The notes under the pieces: model-generated
What the model was told of the DNA's origin: nothing
Seen by the model: the letters and a program-made list of their open reading frames with translations, nothing else
The model's database searches: none
Shown: one piece after another, positions 35,027 to 44,605 of the stretch
Layout: every line of letters begins with the position of its first letter
Position numbering within the stretch: position 1 is the first letter of the stretch
Made by a program: the position numbers and the translations under genes
Assembly: GCF_014641495.1 (NCBI RefSeq)
Contig: NZ_BMHV01000005.1
Location: forward strand, 124,794 to 188,793
Length of the DNA stretch: 64,000 nt
Direction of reading: 5' to 3'
DNA from: Terasakiella brassicae
GTDB taxonomy: Bacteria > Pseudomonadota > Alphaproteobacteria > Rhodospirillales > Terasakiellaceae

Positions 35027-36805
35027 TTAGAATTGATCGTCGCTCAGTCCCCAAACGGCATCCGTGCCATCCAGAACGATACTGAGGCAGGCCTCAACCT
35101 GCGGTAAAATGTGAGTGATATAAAAATCAGCGCAGGCGACTTTCCCTTTGAGAAAATCCGTATTCGCATCACTTTGTCCCTGCTGCGCCATCGCAATAGA
35201 GGCCGCCTTCAACATCAGATAACCACCAATGGCGTATCCCCAGACATCCAGATAAGCAACAGCGGTTGCCGCCACGTTTGCCGGGCCGGATTTGGCCCGT
35301 TTCAACATCAAATCCAAGGCCGCGTCACAATGATCCAGTGATTTTAAAACCTTGGCTTTCCCATCTTGCAAACGCCCGTCCTGATATCCGATGACATCTT
35401 CTTTCCATTGCGCGAGCAAACGGCGCGCGGTCGCACCTTCGTCACGCAATGTCTTGCGAAAAACAAAATCATTGGCTTGAATGGCCGTTGTGCCTTCGTA
35501 AATCGTAATGATACGGGCATCGCGGTAATATTGTGCTGCCCCGGTTTCTTCGATGAAGCCCAAACCGCCGTGAACTTGAAGACCAAGCGAGGTCATCTCC
35601 ACCCCGCGTTCGGTACACCATGCTTTGATAATCGGTGTTAAAAATTCCGCATCCGCCTGTACAGACTGACGGCGCGTTTTATTGTCTTCATAATGCGCTA
35701 GATCAAGCTGTGCCCCGCCCCAATAGGTCAAGGCACGCATGGCTTGGGTCTGGCTTTTCATATGCATCAACAGACGCCGCACATCGGGATGTTTGATAAT
35801 TGTATCACCGGGTTGTCCGTTAAACGGTACGCCTTGTATCCGTTCCTTGGCGTAAGCCACGGCCTTTTGATAGGCCCGTTCCGCCAAGGATACACCTTGC
35901 AAACCAACTTCAAAACGCGCACGGTTCATCATCACGAACATATATTCCAGCCCGCGATTTTCTTCGCCGATCAGATAACCAACCGCACCGTCTTCATCCC
36001 CATAAGACATAACGCATGTCGGGCTGGCATGAATCCCCAACTTATGTTCCAGCGAAATCGCCCGCAGATCATTGCGTGCCCCCAGACTACCGTCTGCATT
36101 CACCAGATATTTCGGGACGATAAACAGGGAAATCCCTTTGACCCCTTCCGGTGCGTCCGGTGTGCGTGCCAAAACAAGATGAACGATATTGTCTGAAAGT
36201 TCATGGTCCCCATAAGAAATAAAGATCTTCGAACCTGAAATCAGATAATGATCACCATTTGGTACCGCCTTGGTTCGAACAGCGGCCAGATCCGAGCCAG
36301 CTTGCGGTTCGGTCAAGTTCATGGTGCCAGTCCATTCCCCGCTGATCAGCTTGGGAAGGTAGCGTTCTTTTAAGGCATCACTGGCATGGCGTAAAATCGC
36401 ATCCCCGGCCCCTTGGTTCAACAAAGGCCAAAGGGAAAAGGCAAGGTTCGCACTTTGAAACATTTCAGCGACACTGCCTGCAACAACTTCGGGGAAGCCT
36501 TGCCCGCCATAAGCCGTTGAACTGCCCAGACCGACCCAGCCGCCTTGCGCCACCGCATCATAGGCCGCTTGCCAGCCCTCTGGCGTGACGACCTTGCCAT
36601 CAATCAGTTTTGATCCTTGTTGGTCCCCGGTTTCATTTAAGGGGGCGAGAACCTGTTCCGCCAGTTTTGCGGCTTCTTCAGTAACGGCCTCGACCATATC
36701 CCAAGACAGGTCGTCATTACCGATTTTATCAAAAATTTGATCGTAGTTCGCCATATGTCGCACGACAAAACGAATGTCGTCCAACGGTGCTTTATAAGTC
36801 GTCAT
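35027..36805 (-). CDS. acyl-CoA dehydrogenase, DmdC/AcdA-like long form
   Basis: 592 residues. Catalyses alpha,beta-desaturation of an acyl-CoA with FAD. Visible are MNLTEPQAGSDLAAVRT, FVMMNRARFEVGLQGVSL, VHGGLGFIEETGAAQYYRDARI and IYEGTTAIQANDFVFRK, the latter with the usual catalytic Glu neighbourhood. The extra ~150 C-terminal residues put it in the ~600-residue group containing 3-methylmercaptopropionyl-CoA dehydrogenase DmdC. A DMSP role is possible but not shown. ATG 36805 is chosen, with AAGGA upstream, over GTG 36823. Confidence 0.88.
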   Translation of the reverse strand: MTTYKAPLDDIRFVVRHMANYDQIFDKIGNDDLSWDMVEAVTEEAAKLAEQVLAPLNETGDQQGSKLIDGKVVTPEGWQAAYDAVAQGGWVGLGSSTAYGGQGFPEVVAGSVAEMFQSANLAFSLWPLLNQGAGDAILRHASDALKERYLPKLISGEWTGTMNLTEPQAGSDLAAVRTKAVPNGDHYLISGSKIFISYGDHELSDNIVHLVLARTPDAPEGVKGISLFIVPKYLVNADGSLGARNDLRAISLEHKLGIHASPTCVMSYGDEDGAVGYLIGEENRGLEYMFVMMNRARFEVGLQGVSLAERAYQKAVAYAKERIQGVPFNGQPGDTIIKHPDVRRLLMHMKSQTQAMRALTYWGGAQLDLAHYEDNKTRRQSVQADAEFLTPIIKAWCTERGVEMTSLGLQVHGGLGFIEETGAAQYYRDARIITIYEGTTAIQANDFVFRKTLRDEGATARRLLAQWKEDVIGYQDGRLQDGKAKVLKSLDHCDAALDLMLKRAKSGPANVAATAVAYLDVWGYAIGGYLMLKAASIAMAQQGQSDANTDFLKGKVACADFYITHILPQVEACLSIVLDGTDAVWGLSDDQF

Positions 36806-36826
36806 TTCTCTATTCCTTGTCACAGA

Positions 36827-38638
36827 TCAGGCGTAAAGGGCCTCAATTTCTGTTTCATATTTCTGCGTAATGCTTGCACGCTTGATCTTCATGGTTGCGG
36901 TGACTTCGCCATCGTCATGGTCCAGTTCTTTGGTCAGCAGGTGGAATTTGCGGATATGGGCAACCGTTGCCATTTTCTCATTTTGAGTCTTAATCTCGTT
37001 TTCCACCAATTCCCGAACAGCGGGGTTTTCTGCCAAATTTTTGAAATTTGTATAAGGAATTTGCTGGCTTTCCGCCCATTGACCAACCGTTTCAGGATCA
37101 ATCTGGATCAAGGCAGAGACAAATTTGCGTTTTTCCCCAATCACAATACATTCCTTGATGTAAGGGCTGGCCTTCATTGTATTTTCAATTTCTGTGGGGC
37201 TGAGGTTTTTACCCCCGGCGGTGATCATAATATCTTTCAAACGATCAACAATGCGCACATGCCCGTCTTCGATGCGCACCACATCCCCTGTGTGCAGCCA
37301 ACCATCCACGATGGTCTGTTTGGTTGCTTCTTCATTTTTGTAATATCCGGCAAAAACCAAATCGGATTTCACCAGCAACTCGCCGGTTTCTTCATCTGCG
37401 CGTAGTTCGGCATTGAAAACACCGGGGCCAACTGTACCAAGCCGGATATCTTGCAGGGTTTGTGACGTAACCATCCCGGTGGTTTCCGTCTGTCCATACA
37501 CTTCGATAAACGGCAAACCGATTGTGCGAAAGAAATTAAGGATAAAGGGCGAAACCGGGGCCGCACCACTCATCACCGTATGGGCGCGACGCAAACCGAC
37601 AAAATTCTGTAACGCGCGAAAGAACAGCCAATAAGCCAACTGGAATTTCAATTTCTCGCCCAATGTGCGTTCATGGGCCGGTTTCAGATTAAACGGTTCA
37701 CATATTTTCAGCATTTTTTGATAAAGGGCATAACGCCAGCCGCCAGCTTCCACCATTTTGATATGAATGGCAGATTGCAATTTTTCCCAAATGCGCGGCA
37801 CACCCAAAAACAAATGCGGTGCCACTTCGCGTACATCTTGCTGCACGGTGCGAATAGATTCCCCAAAATTCACCTGATAAGCCCCGCAAATCGCGCCATA
37901 TACGGTCAAAAGCTGTTCTGCCACATGGCACAAGGGTAAATAAGAAAGGTAGCGTTCGCCTTGTTTAACACCCAATGTTTCCAACACGGCATGGCCTTCT
38001 GCGCGCATGTTTTTATAAGACAGCATCGCGCCTTTGGGACGTCCGGTCGAACCGGATGTGTAAACCATCAAACCAATATCGGATAACGTCTGTTGTGCCA
38101 GCCCTTCTTCCAGTGCGCTTAAATGAGCCTCTGCCCGTTTGGCACCAGCTTGGACCACATCATCAAACAAAAGAACCTTATCTGCCGGATAACTACGAAA
38201 ACCTTTATGTTCCAAAACGATGATCTTTTTCATTTTGGGCAGGCTGTCCCAGCTTTCCAAAATTTTATCTGTCTGTTCCTGATCTTCACAGACAATAACT
38301 TCCACATCCCCGTGTTCCAGAACGTAGGCGACCTCTTCGGCGGGGCTGGTCGGATAAACCCCGACTGAAATGGCCCCTAAAATATTCGCAGCCATTTGGG
38401 ATGTCACCCATTCCCAGCGATTTTCCGATAAAATGCCGAGGTGACTGCCTTTGCACAGTCCCAGTTCTTGCAAACCCAGCGCAAAATGACAGCTGCGCAT
38501 ATAATAATCGTGCCACGTAATCGGTTGCCAGATACCATGATCTTTTTGACGCAAGGCAACCTCGTTGGGAATATCGCGGGCATGGGCCTGCAACATTTGC
38601 GGGATGGTCAATTCCGGTAAGGATATGTTTGCATTCAT
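36827..38638 (-). CDS. long-chain fatty-acid/aryl acyl-CoA synthetase (FadD15-like)
   Basis: 603-residue AMP-forming ligase that activates a carboxylic acid to its CoA thioester. AMP-binding motif VYTSGSTGRPKGAMLSYKN, then EVYGQTETTGMV, GWLHTGDV and VDRLKDIMITAGGKNLSP. The size and the long lid before the C-terminus are of the long-chain acyl-CoA synthetase group often found beside Liv transporters. ATG 38638 follows the livF stop by 28 bases. The substrate is probably what the linked transporter brings in. Confidence 0.9.
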   Translation of the reverse strand: MNANISLPELTIPQMLQAHARDIPNEVALRQKDHGIWQPITWHDYYMRSCHFALGLQELGLCKGSHLGILSENRWEWVTSQMAANILGAISVGVYPTSPAEEVAYVLEHGDVEVIVCEDQEQTDKILESWDSLPKMKKIIVLEHKGFRSYPADKVLLFDDVVQAGAKRAEAHLSALEEGLAQQTLSDIGLMVYTSGSTGRPKGAMLSYKNMRAEGHAVLETLGVKQGERYLSYLPLCHVAEQLLTVYGAICGAYQVNFGESIRTVQQDVREVAPHLFLGVPRIWEKLQSAIHIKMVEAGGWRYALYQKMLKICEPFNLKPAHERTLGEKLKFQLAYWLFFRALQNFVGLRRAHTVMSGAAPVSPFILNFFRTIGLPFIEVYGQTETTGMVTSQTLQDIRLGTVGPGVFNAELRADEETGELLVKSDLVFAGYYKNEEATKQTIVDGWLHTGDVVRIEDGHVRIVDRLKDIMITAGGKNLSPTEIENTMKASPYIKECIVIGEKRKFVSALIQIDPETVGQWAESQQIPYTNFKNLAENPAVRELVENEIKTQNEKMATVAHIRKFHLLTKELDHDDGEVTATMKIKRASITQKYETEIEALYA

Positions 38639-38666
38639 TCTTAAAACGTCCCGTATTCTTTTTCTT

Positions 38667-39482
38667 TTAGGAAAGCCAGCGTTTGCGGCGTTTATAATGT
38701 TTGACGTCACGGAAGGATTTACTTTCGCCTTCACCGTGCCCGCCCATGCCCAGATAGAATTCCTGAACGTCTGAATCGCTGGTCAGCACGTCTGTCGGAC
38801 CATCCAGAACGATCTTGCCCGTTTCCATGATGTAGCCGTAGTCCGCAACGGCAAAGGCCATTGCCGCATTTTGCTCCACCAACAGCATGGAGGTTCCCTG
38901 CTCGTTATTGATCCGCGCAATAATGGAGAAAATTTCTTCGGTAAACAGCGGAGACAAACCAAGGGACGGTTCATCCAGCAAGATGATTTTCGGATTGGCG
39001 ATCAAGGCCCGCCCGATAGCCAGCATTTGTTGTTCCCCACCGGATAGATAGCCTGCCAGACCGTCCCGGCGTTCATAAAGGCGGGGGAAATATTCATAGA
39101 CCAGCTCAAAACGTTTTTTGGCCTTATTCAGATCATCGGCGTAAGTGGCGGCAGTCAGGTTTTCTTCAACGCTTAAATCTTCAAAAACACGACGACCTTC
39201 CATGACATGAAACAAACCACGGCGCACCAGACCATGTGGGCTATCTTCACGAACGGCCTTGCCATCAAACATGATCTCGCCGGATTTAACTTCGCCTTTT
39301 TCCAGTTCCAACAGTCGTGAAATGGCTTTTAAAGTCGTGGATTTCCCTGCCCCGTTTGAACCGAGGAGGGCGACAACCGCCCCCTTCGGCACAGACAGTG
39401 ACAAGCCCCGCAACACCTGAACAGTGTTGTTGTAAACAACTTCGATGTTGCGGATATCCAAAATGGGTGACTCGCTTGTCAT
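38667..39482 (-). CDS. livF: ABC transporter ATP-binding protein, LivF type (module 1)
   Basis: 271 residues. Walker A GSNGAGKST, signature LSGGEQQMLAIGRALI, Walker B IILLDEPSLGLSP, H-loop QNAAMAF. It pairs with LivG below the LivH/LivM permease. ATG 39482 begins ten bases after the binding-protein stop; an upstream in-frame extension overlaps that gene and is unlikely. The C-terminus ends in a Lys/Arg-rich tail unlike most LivF. Confidence 0.92.
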   Translation of the reverse strand: MTSESPILDIRNIEVVYNNTVQVLRGLSLSVPKGAVVALLGSNGAGKSTTLKAISRLLELEKGEVKSGEIMFDGKAVREDSPHGLVRRGLFHVMEGRRVFEDLSVEENLTAATYADDLNKAKKRFELVYEYFPRLYERRDGLAGYLSGGEQQMLAIGRALIANPKIILLDEPSLGLSPLFTEEIFSIIARINNEQGTSMLLVEQNAAMAFAVADYGYIMETGKIVLDGPTDVLTSDSDVQEFYLGMGGHGEGESKSFRDVKHYKRRKRWLS

Positions 39483-39492
39483 AAGTTTTTCC

Positions 39493-40668
39493 TTAGTCCA
39501 GATTGATCCAGTCGGAAGCTGCAACCATTTGTTTTTTCGCAGCATCGTACTGATAAACCCGACCAACCGGGACTGAGTTCCCTTTCACGGAAACAGGCAC
39601 ACCGATCACCCCGCCGGTATCAAAATCTTTAATGGCTTGCAGGCCGGCTTTCAGGTTCGCCCCGTTCAGTTCTTTGCCTGCTTTCACCGTATTGCGCGCC
39701 GCTTCCGCCATCATCATGGTGCTGAAGAAACCCTGCATATAGGCATTGCTTTGATAGGTATTACGCATGGAACGGATCTTATCCAGCATCGGTGCATTAT
39801 CCGCCGTGGTGTAATAATAGTTATACGGCATCACGCCCATGAACCCATCGGCAACATCACCCATTTTGCCAACCATTGAATTGTCCATAGACCAGAATGT
39901 ACCCATGAATTTGGTCTTCAGGCCCATAGAACGTGCTTGTGTGATAAATTCCGGGATCGGTGCCAAAACATAACCGTGGAAGATTACAAAATCAGGACGT
40001 GCACGGCGCATTTTTAAAACTTCGGTAGATACATCCACACCACCCGGTGCGGTGGAAATCACAAGGTTCATATCAAGGCCGAGTGCCTTGGCACTTGCTT
40101 TGGCCCCTTCAACCGGATCACGACCGAATTCTGTATCAGAATGTACAAACCCAACTTTCGCACCCGGTTTTTCCTTGGCGATATATTCCAGCAAAATACC
40201 AACCATGTCGGTATAGCTCGGCCCCGGAATAAAGATATTCGGGTATTTCTTCGGATCATCCAACTCAGATGCAAAGGATGCACCTGCCATCAACATTTTT
40301 CCAGAACGGTCCAGTTCCGGTGCGATGGTTTTGGAAAAAGCCGTTGAATCCCCATAATAAAGGTTTACATCATGCTGGCTGGTAATTTTGTTAAAGGCCG
40401 CAACGGACGCATCCACCTTGTAAGCTGTATCTTCCGGTACATAGACCAGCTTGTGACCTTCAATACCGCCATTGTCGTTGGTGATTTTAACCGCATCCTG
40501 AATACCGGCATGAATACCAACACCGGCAAAGGCAAAGACACCTGTCAACGGAATGGAACCGCCGAGAACGATATCCTTTTTATCAGCCGCATGTGCTGCA
40601 CCAACCATCAGACCGGCACCCAGTGCAACGGCTGTGGCTCGTTTTGCTATCTTGTGAAAAATAGACAT
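39493..40668 (-). CDS. ABC transporter substrate-binding protein, Liv/LIVK type (module 1)
   Basis: 391 residues with a Sec signal peptide (cleavage near AAHA-AD, about residue 27). Periplasmic binding protein of family 1 type (leucine/amide/urea). The mature start VLGGSIPLTGVFAFAGVG is typical. Its ligand is probably not simply leucine, because its operon carries beta-oxidation genes; an aromatic or aliphatic acid is plausible but only by context. Confidence 0.9.
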   Translation of the reverse strand: MSIFHKIAKRATAVALGAGLMVGAAHAADKKDIVLGGSIPLTGVFAFAGVGIHAGIQDAVKITNDNGGIEGHKLVYVPEDTAYKVDASVAAFNKITSQHDVNLYYGDSTAFSKTIAPELDRSGKMLMAGASFASELDDPKKYPNIFIPGPSYTDMVGILLEYIAKEKPGAKVGFVHSDTEFGRDPVEGAKASAKALGLDMNLVISTAPGGVDVSTEVLKMRRARPDFVIFHGYVLAPIPEFITQARSMGLKTKFMGTFWSMDNSMVGKMGDVADGFMGVMPYNYYYTTADNAPMLDKIRSMRNTYQSNAYMQGFFSTMMMAEAARNTVKAGKELNGANLKAGLQAIKDFDTGGVIGVPVSVKGNSVPVGRVYQYDAAKKQMVAASDWINLD

Positions 40669-40724
40669 TGATTACTCCCTGTTAGGATCGTGTTTAAGTT
40701 AAAATTTGACAGTTTTTTATTGTC

Positions 40725-41768
40725 TCAGGTCCGAAACGGCCAGAGATGGAAGAACCGCCGGATATTGCGCCAAATTTCGGCCAAACCGTCCGGTTCAAAG
40801 ATAAGGAAAAAGATGATCAGCCCGCCAAAAACGATGATCCGTACAGGTGACATCACCGCAACCGCATCCGGCCAAATCGGGGATAACACGCCCACCATCA
40901 TTTTCAGAATTTCCGGCACCATCGTCATAAAGACTGCGCCCAAAATACCGCCGAGGATTGAGCCCATGCCACCAACGATAATGGCCGCCAAAAAGAAGAT
41001 CGACATCATCAAGGGAAAGCTTTCCGGCGTAATCACACGGAAGAAATAAGCCCATAAGCCCCCGGCAACACCAGCGTAAAAAGACGAGATCGCAAAGCTC
41101 AACAACTTATAACGCAACAGACGGATACCCAAAACCTCGGCAGAAATGTCCCGATCCCGAATGGCGATAAAGGCACGCCCGATGCGGGTGCGAAACAGGT
41201 TCGCCGCCCCAAACAACATGACAACGGTGATCGGCATGATGATCCAATAAACCTGATTGGGCTGCACCAGTTCAAACCCGAAGATAGACGCAGGCGGCAT
41301 GGTCAGACCGGACACACCGCCTGTTACGCTTGTCCAGTTTGCAAAAACAAAATGCAAAATGACAGACGCAGCAATCGTTGCAATCGCCAGATATAAGCCC
41401 TTAACCCGCAAGCTCGGTAATCCAACGACGACACCAACCAAAGAGGCCGCTCCACCTGCAATCAGCAAGTTTAACAAAAACGGTGTCCCGGCGTTGATTT
41501 CAAGGATTGCGACCGTATAGGCGCCAACGCCCATAAAGGCAGCTTGGCCTAAACTCACCAGGCCAGTAAATCCGGTTAAAATGTTCAATCCGGTGGTGCT
41601 GACAATATTGATCAAAACCAGACAAACCAGATAACCGATATATTGTCCGCTGATAAACGGCAGAACCAACAAGGCTGCTGCCAAGGCTACCATCCATGCG
41701 CGCTGCACGTTCGTGTCGAACAGGGCTGCATCATGGAGATAATTTTCTTTTGCTGTACCAATACGCAT
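40725..41768 (-). CDS. livM: ABC transporter permease, LivM type (module 1)
   Basis: 347 residues, about nine membrane segments. The LivM/LivH signature is present in TGFTGLVSLGQAAFMGVGAYTVAI and in the EAA-like loop FIAIRDRDISAEVLGIRLLRYKL. It forms the translocation path with LivH. Downstream of livH by five bases and 56 bases before the binding-protein gene. Confidence 0.92.
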   Translation of the reverse strand: MRIGTAKENYLHDAALFDTNVQRAWMVALAAALLVLPFISGQYIGYLVCLVLINIVSTTGLNILTGFTGLVSLGQAAFMGVGAYTVAILEINAGTPFLLNLLIAGGAASLVGVVVGLPSLRVKGLYLAIATIAASVILHFVFANWTSVTGGVSGLTMPPASIFGFELVQPNQVYWIIMPITVVMLFGAANLFRTRIGRAFIAIRDRDISAEVLGIRLLRYKLLSFAISSFYAGVAGGLWAYFFRVITPESFPLMMSIFFLAAIIVGGMGSILGGILGAVFMTMVPEILKMMVGVLSPIWPDAVAVMSPVRIIVFGGLIIFFLIFEPDGLAEIWRNIRRFFHLWPFRT

Positions 41769-41773
41769 ATCAC

Positions 41774-42652
41774 TTACAACCGTTCAATTTCATGTGTACC
41801 GAAAAGCCCATAAGGACGAACGACGAGAACCAGAACCAGCAGACAGAAGGTCGCCAGCATCTTGTATTCTCCACCCAAATAAGCCCCGGCGTAGGTTTCG
41901 ATTATGCCGACCAAGACCCCGGCAATCAGGGCACCCAACAAGCTGTCCAAACCGCCGACAATCACGACGACCAGAACAGACAGGCCGTACACCCCCATGT
42001 TGGGTGAAATTCCGCCGATGGACCCGACCAGAATGCCTGCCCCGGCAGAAATCATCGCCGTAATGACCCAAACGCTGGAAAAAACCCCGGGAACGTTAAT
42101 CCCCATTGAATAGGCCGCTGCTTGATCACCTGCTGTGGCGCGCAAGGCAACACCACCGCGCCATGTGCGAAAAACAATCAGGAACAGGCCCAGAACAACC
42201 GCTGCAATAGCAAAGGCATAACCAACTTTGGATGATAAATAAGCTTCCCCGATAAAGATCGGATCAGATGGCATAAATTCGACCAGACGCTGCGGGTTTG
42301 CCCCCCAGATAATCTCGACCAAACCCACCAGAACGCTGCCTAAACCGATGGTGACCATAAAGATGGAAATTGCGCTTTCACCCAACATCGGGCGAATGAT
42401 CAAACGTTCAATCACGCCACCCATCAGGCCTGTAACGAGAATAGCCAACGGAATGGCCGCCCACATCGGCAAGGCTAGTCCCGCGCTGAACCCCATGAAA
42501 ACATAAGCACCGAACATCAATATCTCGCCGATTGCCATATTGACAACACGGGTCGCCTTATAAATCAGAACAAGGGCCAAACCGGTCAGGGCATAAAGAC
42601 CGCCACTGCCGACCCCGGCTAATCCGATTTCGCTGAAAAACAACCAATCCAT
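41774..42652 (-). CDS. livH: ABC transporter permease, LivH type (module 1)
   Basis: 292 residues with eight or so membrane segments. SGGLYALTGLALVLIYKATRVVNMAIGEILMFGAYV is a typical LivH N-terminus, and the cytoplasmic loop GVALRATAGDQAAAYSMGINV is the LivG/LivF contact. It follows livG by three bases. Confidence 0.92.
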   Translation of the reverse strand: MDWLFFSEIGLAGVGSGGLYALTGLALVLIYKATRVVNMAIGEILMFGAYVFMGFSAGLALPMWAAIPLAILVTGLMGGVIERLIIRPMLGESAISIFMVTIGLGSVLVGLVEIIWGANPQRLVEFMPSDPIFIGEAYLSSKVGYAFAIAAVVLGLFLIVFRTWRGGVALRATAGDQAAAYSMGINVPGVFSSVWVITAMISAGAGILVGSIGGISPNMGVYGLSVLVVVIVGGLDSLLGALIAGVLVGIIETYAGAYLGGEYKMLATFCLLVLVLVVRPYGLFGTHEIERL

Positions 42653-42655
42653 AGC

Positions 42656-43516
42656 TTATTTTCCCTCCTTGAATTTTTTGCGAAGGGCCGCAACATCACC
42701 GGAACCCAAGTAAGCGGAAATCACATCGGGATGCGCCTGAACATCACCGGGCAAACCTTCGGTAATGACTTTGCCAAAATTCAAACAGACCACATGATCA
42801 GACAGGTCCATGACCAGTCCCATGTCGTGTTCCACCATTAAAACCGTCACGCCCCATTCTTCTTTCACATCCAGAATGAAACGGGCCATATCTTCGGTTT
42901 CTTCGCGGTTCATGCCCGCGACAGGTTCATCCAGAAGCAGGATTTTCGGCTGCATGGCCAAGGCACGCGCCAGTTCCACCCGTTTTTGCAACCCATAAGA
43001 CAGATTGGCAACGGATTGATTACGGATATGATCAATTTCCAAAAAATCAATGATACGTTCTTCGATTTCACGGCGCAGTTCACATTCTTCACGCCGGGCG
43101 CGCCCAAAATAAAACAAGGCATCCAGAACATTGGTTTTCAAATGGGCGTGACGACCCAGTTTGATATTGTCTAAAACCGTCATCCCTTTAAACAGGGCAA
43201 TATTTTGAAAGGTTCGCGCCATGCCGCGTTCAGCTCGCTCCGGCGCCGTGATTTTATTCACGTTCTCGCCTAAGAAACGCACATCGCCTTCACTCGGTTT
43301 ATAAAAACCGGATATGGAATTAAACAAAGACGTCTTTCCCGCCCCGTTTGGCCCGATCACGGATGTAATCGATCCCTCTTTCACACTGAAAGACACGTTG
43401 GACAATGCTTTGACCCCGCCAAATGACAGGCTGACACGATCCACCGCCAATATTTCCTGATTTAAGAGCGGAGGTTCTATCGACCGCGCGCTCTGTGATA
43501 CTTGCCTCATCTGCAT
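42656..43516 (-). CDS. livG: ABC transporter ATP-binding protein, LivG type (module 1)
   Basis: 286 residues. A short N-terminal extension (about 25 residues) precedes the domain. Walker A GPNGAGKTS, signature LSYGLQKRVELARALA, Walker B ILLLDEPVAGM, H-loop VEHDMGLVMD. First gene after the GntR regulator, 27 bases downstream. ATG 43516 is used; an in-frame ATG at 43510 is possible. Confidence 0.92.
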   Translation of the reverse strand: MQMRQVSQSARSIEPPLLNQEILAVDRVSLSFGGVKALSNVSFSVKEGSITSVIGPNGAGKTSLFNSISGFYKPSEGDVRFLGENVNKITAPERAERGMARTFQNIALFKGMTVLDNIKLGRHAHLKTNVLDALFYFGRARREECELRREIEERIIDFLEIDHIRNQSVANLSYGLQKRVELARALAMQPKILLLDEPVAGMNREETEDMARFILDVKEEWGVTVLMVEHDMGLVMDLSDHVVCLNFGKVITEGLPGDVQAHPDVISAYLGSGDVAALRKKFKEGK

Positions 43517-43543
43517 TGCTTTCTTCTTTTTGAAGTTTCCCTG

Positions 43544-44287
43544 TTAATGCTCTTTATCGATCCAGTATTTCGACGTCACCGGATCATCGAAATTGACACC
43601 CACGCCCAGCAGGCCTTTTTCAAAATCGAGAATATGTTTCTTCATCCAACTCAGCGCCTTATCCCGATCACCGGCTTCCAACGCCTCCAGTAAGATACGG
43701 TGCGCGTCATAAAGACGTTGCGCCCCGATCGGTGCCTTTTCAAAAATCTGCTGAGTAGAAGCATAAATCAGCTGACCAACCGGTTCATAAGCCATAACCA
43801 TCACCGCATTTTCCGTGGCACGCGCCAATGTGGTGTGAAATTCCATATCCAGTCGCGCCAGCGTTTCCGGCTCCGTCATGGACATACGGGTCTGCGTCAA
43901 ATTTTCACGCAGCGCGCTAAACAACACCGCGTTATCATGCTGCAAGGCATTTTCAATGGACGCCATTTCAACAAAGCTGAGATATTCCACAAGATCGCGG
44001 TAGGTCGCACGCTGCATCAAAAGGGTGCGCTTGATCTGTGCGCTCATCAAATTGCTTTTGGGACGATCCACACTCAGCCTGCGCCCTTTTCGACGCGTCA
44101 ACAAACCCAGATATTCCAGAACGCGCACCCCTTCGCGAATGGTGTTACGGCTGACACCGAATTGTTTTTCCAATTCCGCTTCCGTACCAATTTGGTCGCC
44201 TTGGGAAAGCTCCCCGCGCATGATTTTCATTTCAATCGCTTCAACCACCTGATTAAAGGCAGGTTGAAGGGACAATTTCTCAAACAT
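43544..44287 (-). CDS. GntR-family regulator (FadR/FCD type), module 1
   Basis: 247 residues. N-terminal winged helix (GTEAELEKQFGVSRNTIREGVRVLEYLGLL, about 35-65) and a helical FCD/FadR-like effector domain. It is a close paralogue of the divergent regulator at 44606, including the start (EKLxLxPAFxQVxxAIExxIM). It leads the liv/fad operon, so it probably represses it and is inactivated by an acyl-CoA or its precursor. A FadR-consensus operator (TTGTCGGACAA) lies upstream. Confidence 0.88.
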   Translation of the reverse strand: MFEKLSLQPAFNQVVEAIEMKIMRGELSQGDQIGTEAELEKQFGVSRNTIREGVRVLEYLGLLTRRKGRRLSVDRPKSNLMSAQIKRTLLMQRATYRDLVEYLSFVEMASIENALQHDNAVLFSALRENLTQTRMSMTEPETLARLDMEFHTTLARATENAVMVMAYEPVGQLIYASTQQIFEKAPIGAQRLYDAHRILLEALEAGDRDKALSWMKKHILDFEKGLLGVGVNFDDPVTSKYWIDKEH

Positions 44288-44338
44288 CCAACAGCCTCCC
44301 TTATAATTATTGGTTTAAATGATCTTTGGATCTTCGCA

Positions 44339-44349
44339 TTGTCGGACAA
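44339..44349. promoter_or_regulatory. FadR-subfamily GntR operator
   Basis: TTGTCGGACAA fits TNGTNNNACNA, the consensus described for FadR-subfamily GntR proteins, and is a perfect 11-base palindrome. It is 52 bases upstream of one gntR start and within the 318-base divergent region. The rest of that region (44350-44605) is AT-rich with no other clear gene. Confidence 0.6.
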
Positions 44350-44605
44350 TAGGACTTTATAAAATTATGTTCGCCAATCAAGCATTTTTTGAAATTTTAT
44401 TATGTGCAGTGCAGCGATGCCTTATATCCCCTGCGTCAAGCACTACACAGCCTGACACATTCAGTCGGTAAAGAATGAGAATGAAGAGCAAATGCATAAA
44501 AGATTCGAGGTAACAACCCTAATGACAAGTCCGCCTATCTCCACTATATTCGCGGGAATTAGCACGCCTTTGTTCAAAGGCTCAATCGGGACTCTCGTAC
44601 TTCTT

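Noticed and set aside
36737-37405. 222-codon plus-strand ORF
   Set aside because: Antisense across the acyl-CoA dehydrogenase/synthetase junction, with no motifs.
43700-44362. 220-codon plus-strand ORF
   Set aside because: Antisense to the first GntR gene, rich in His/Phe/Arg as shadow frames are.
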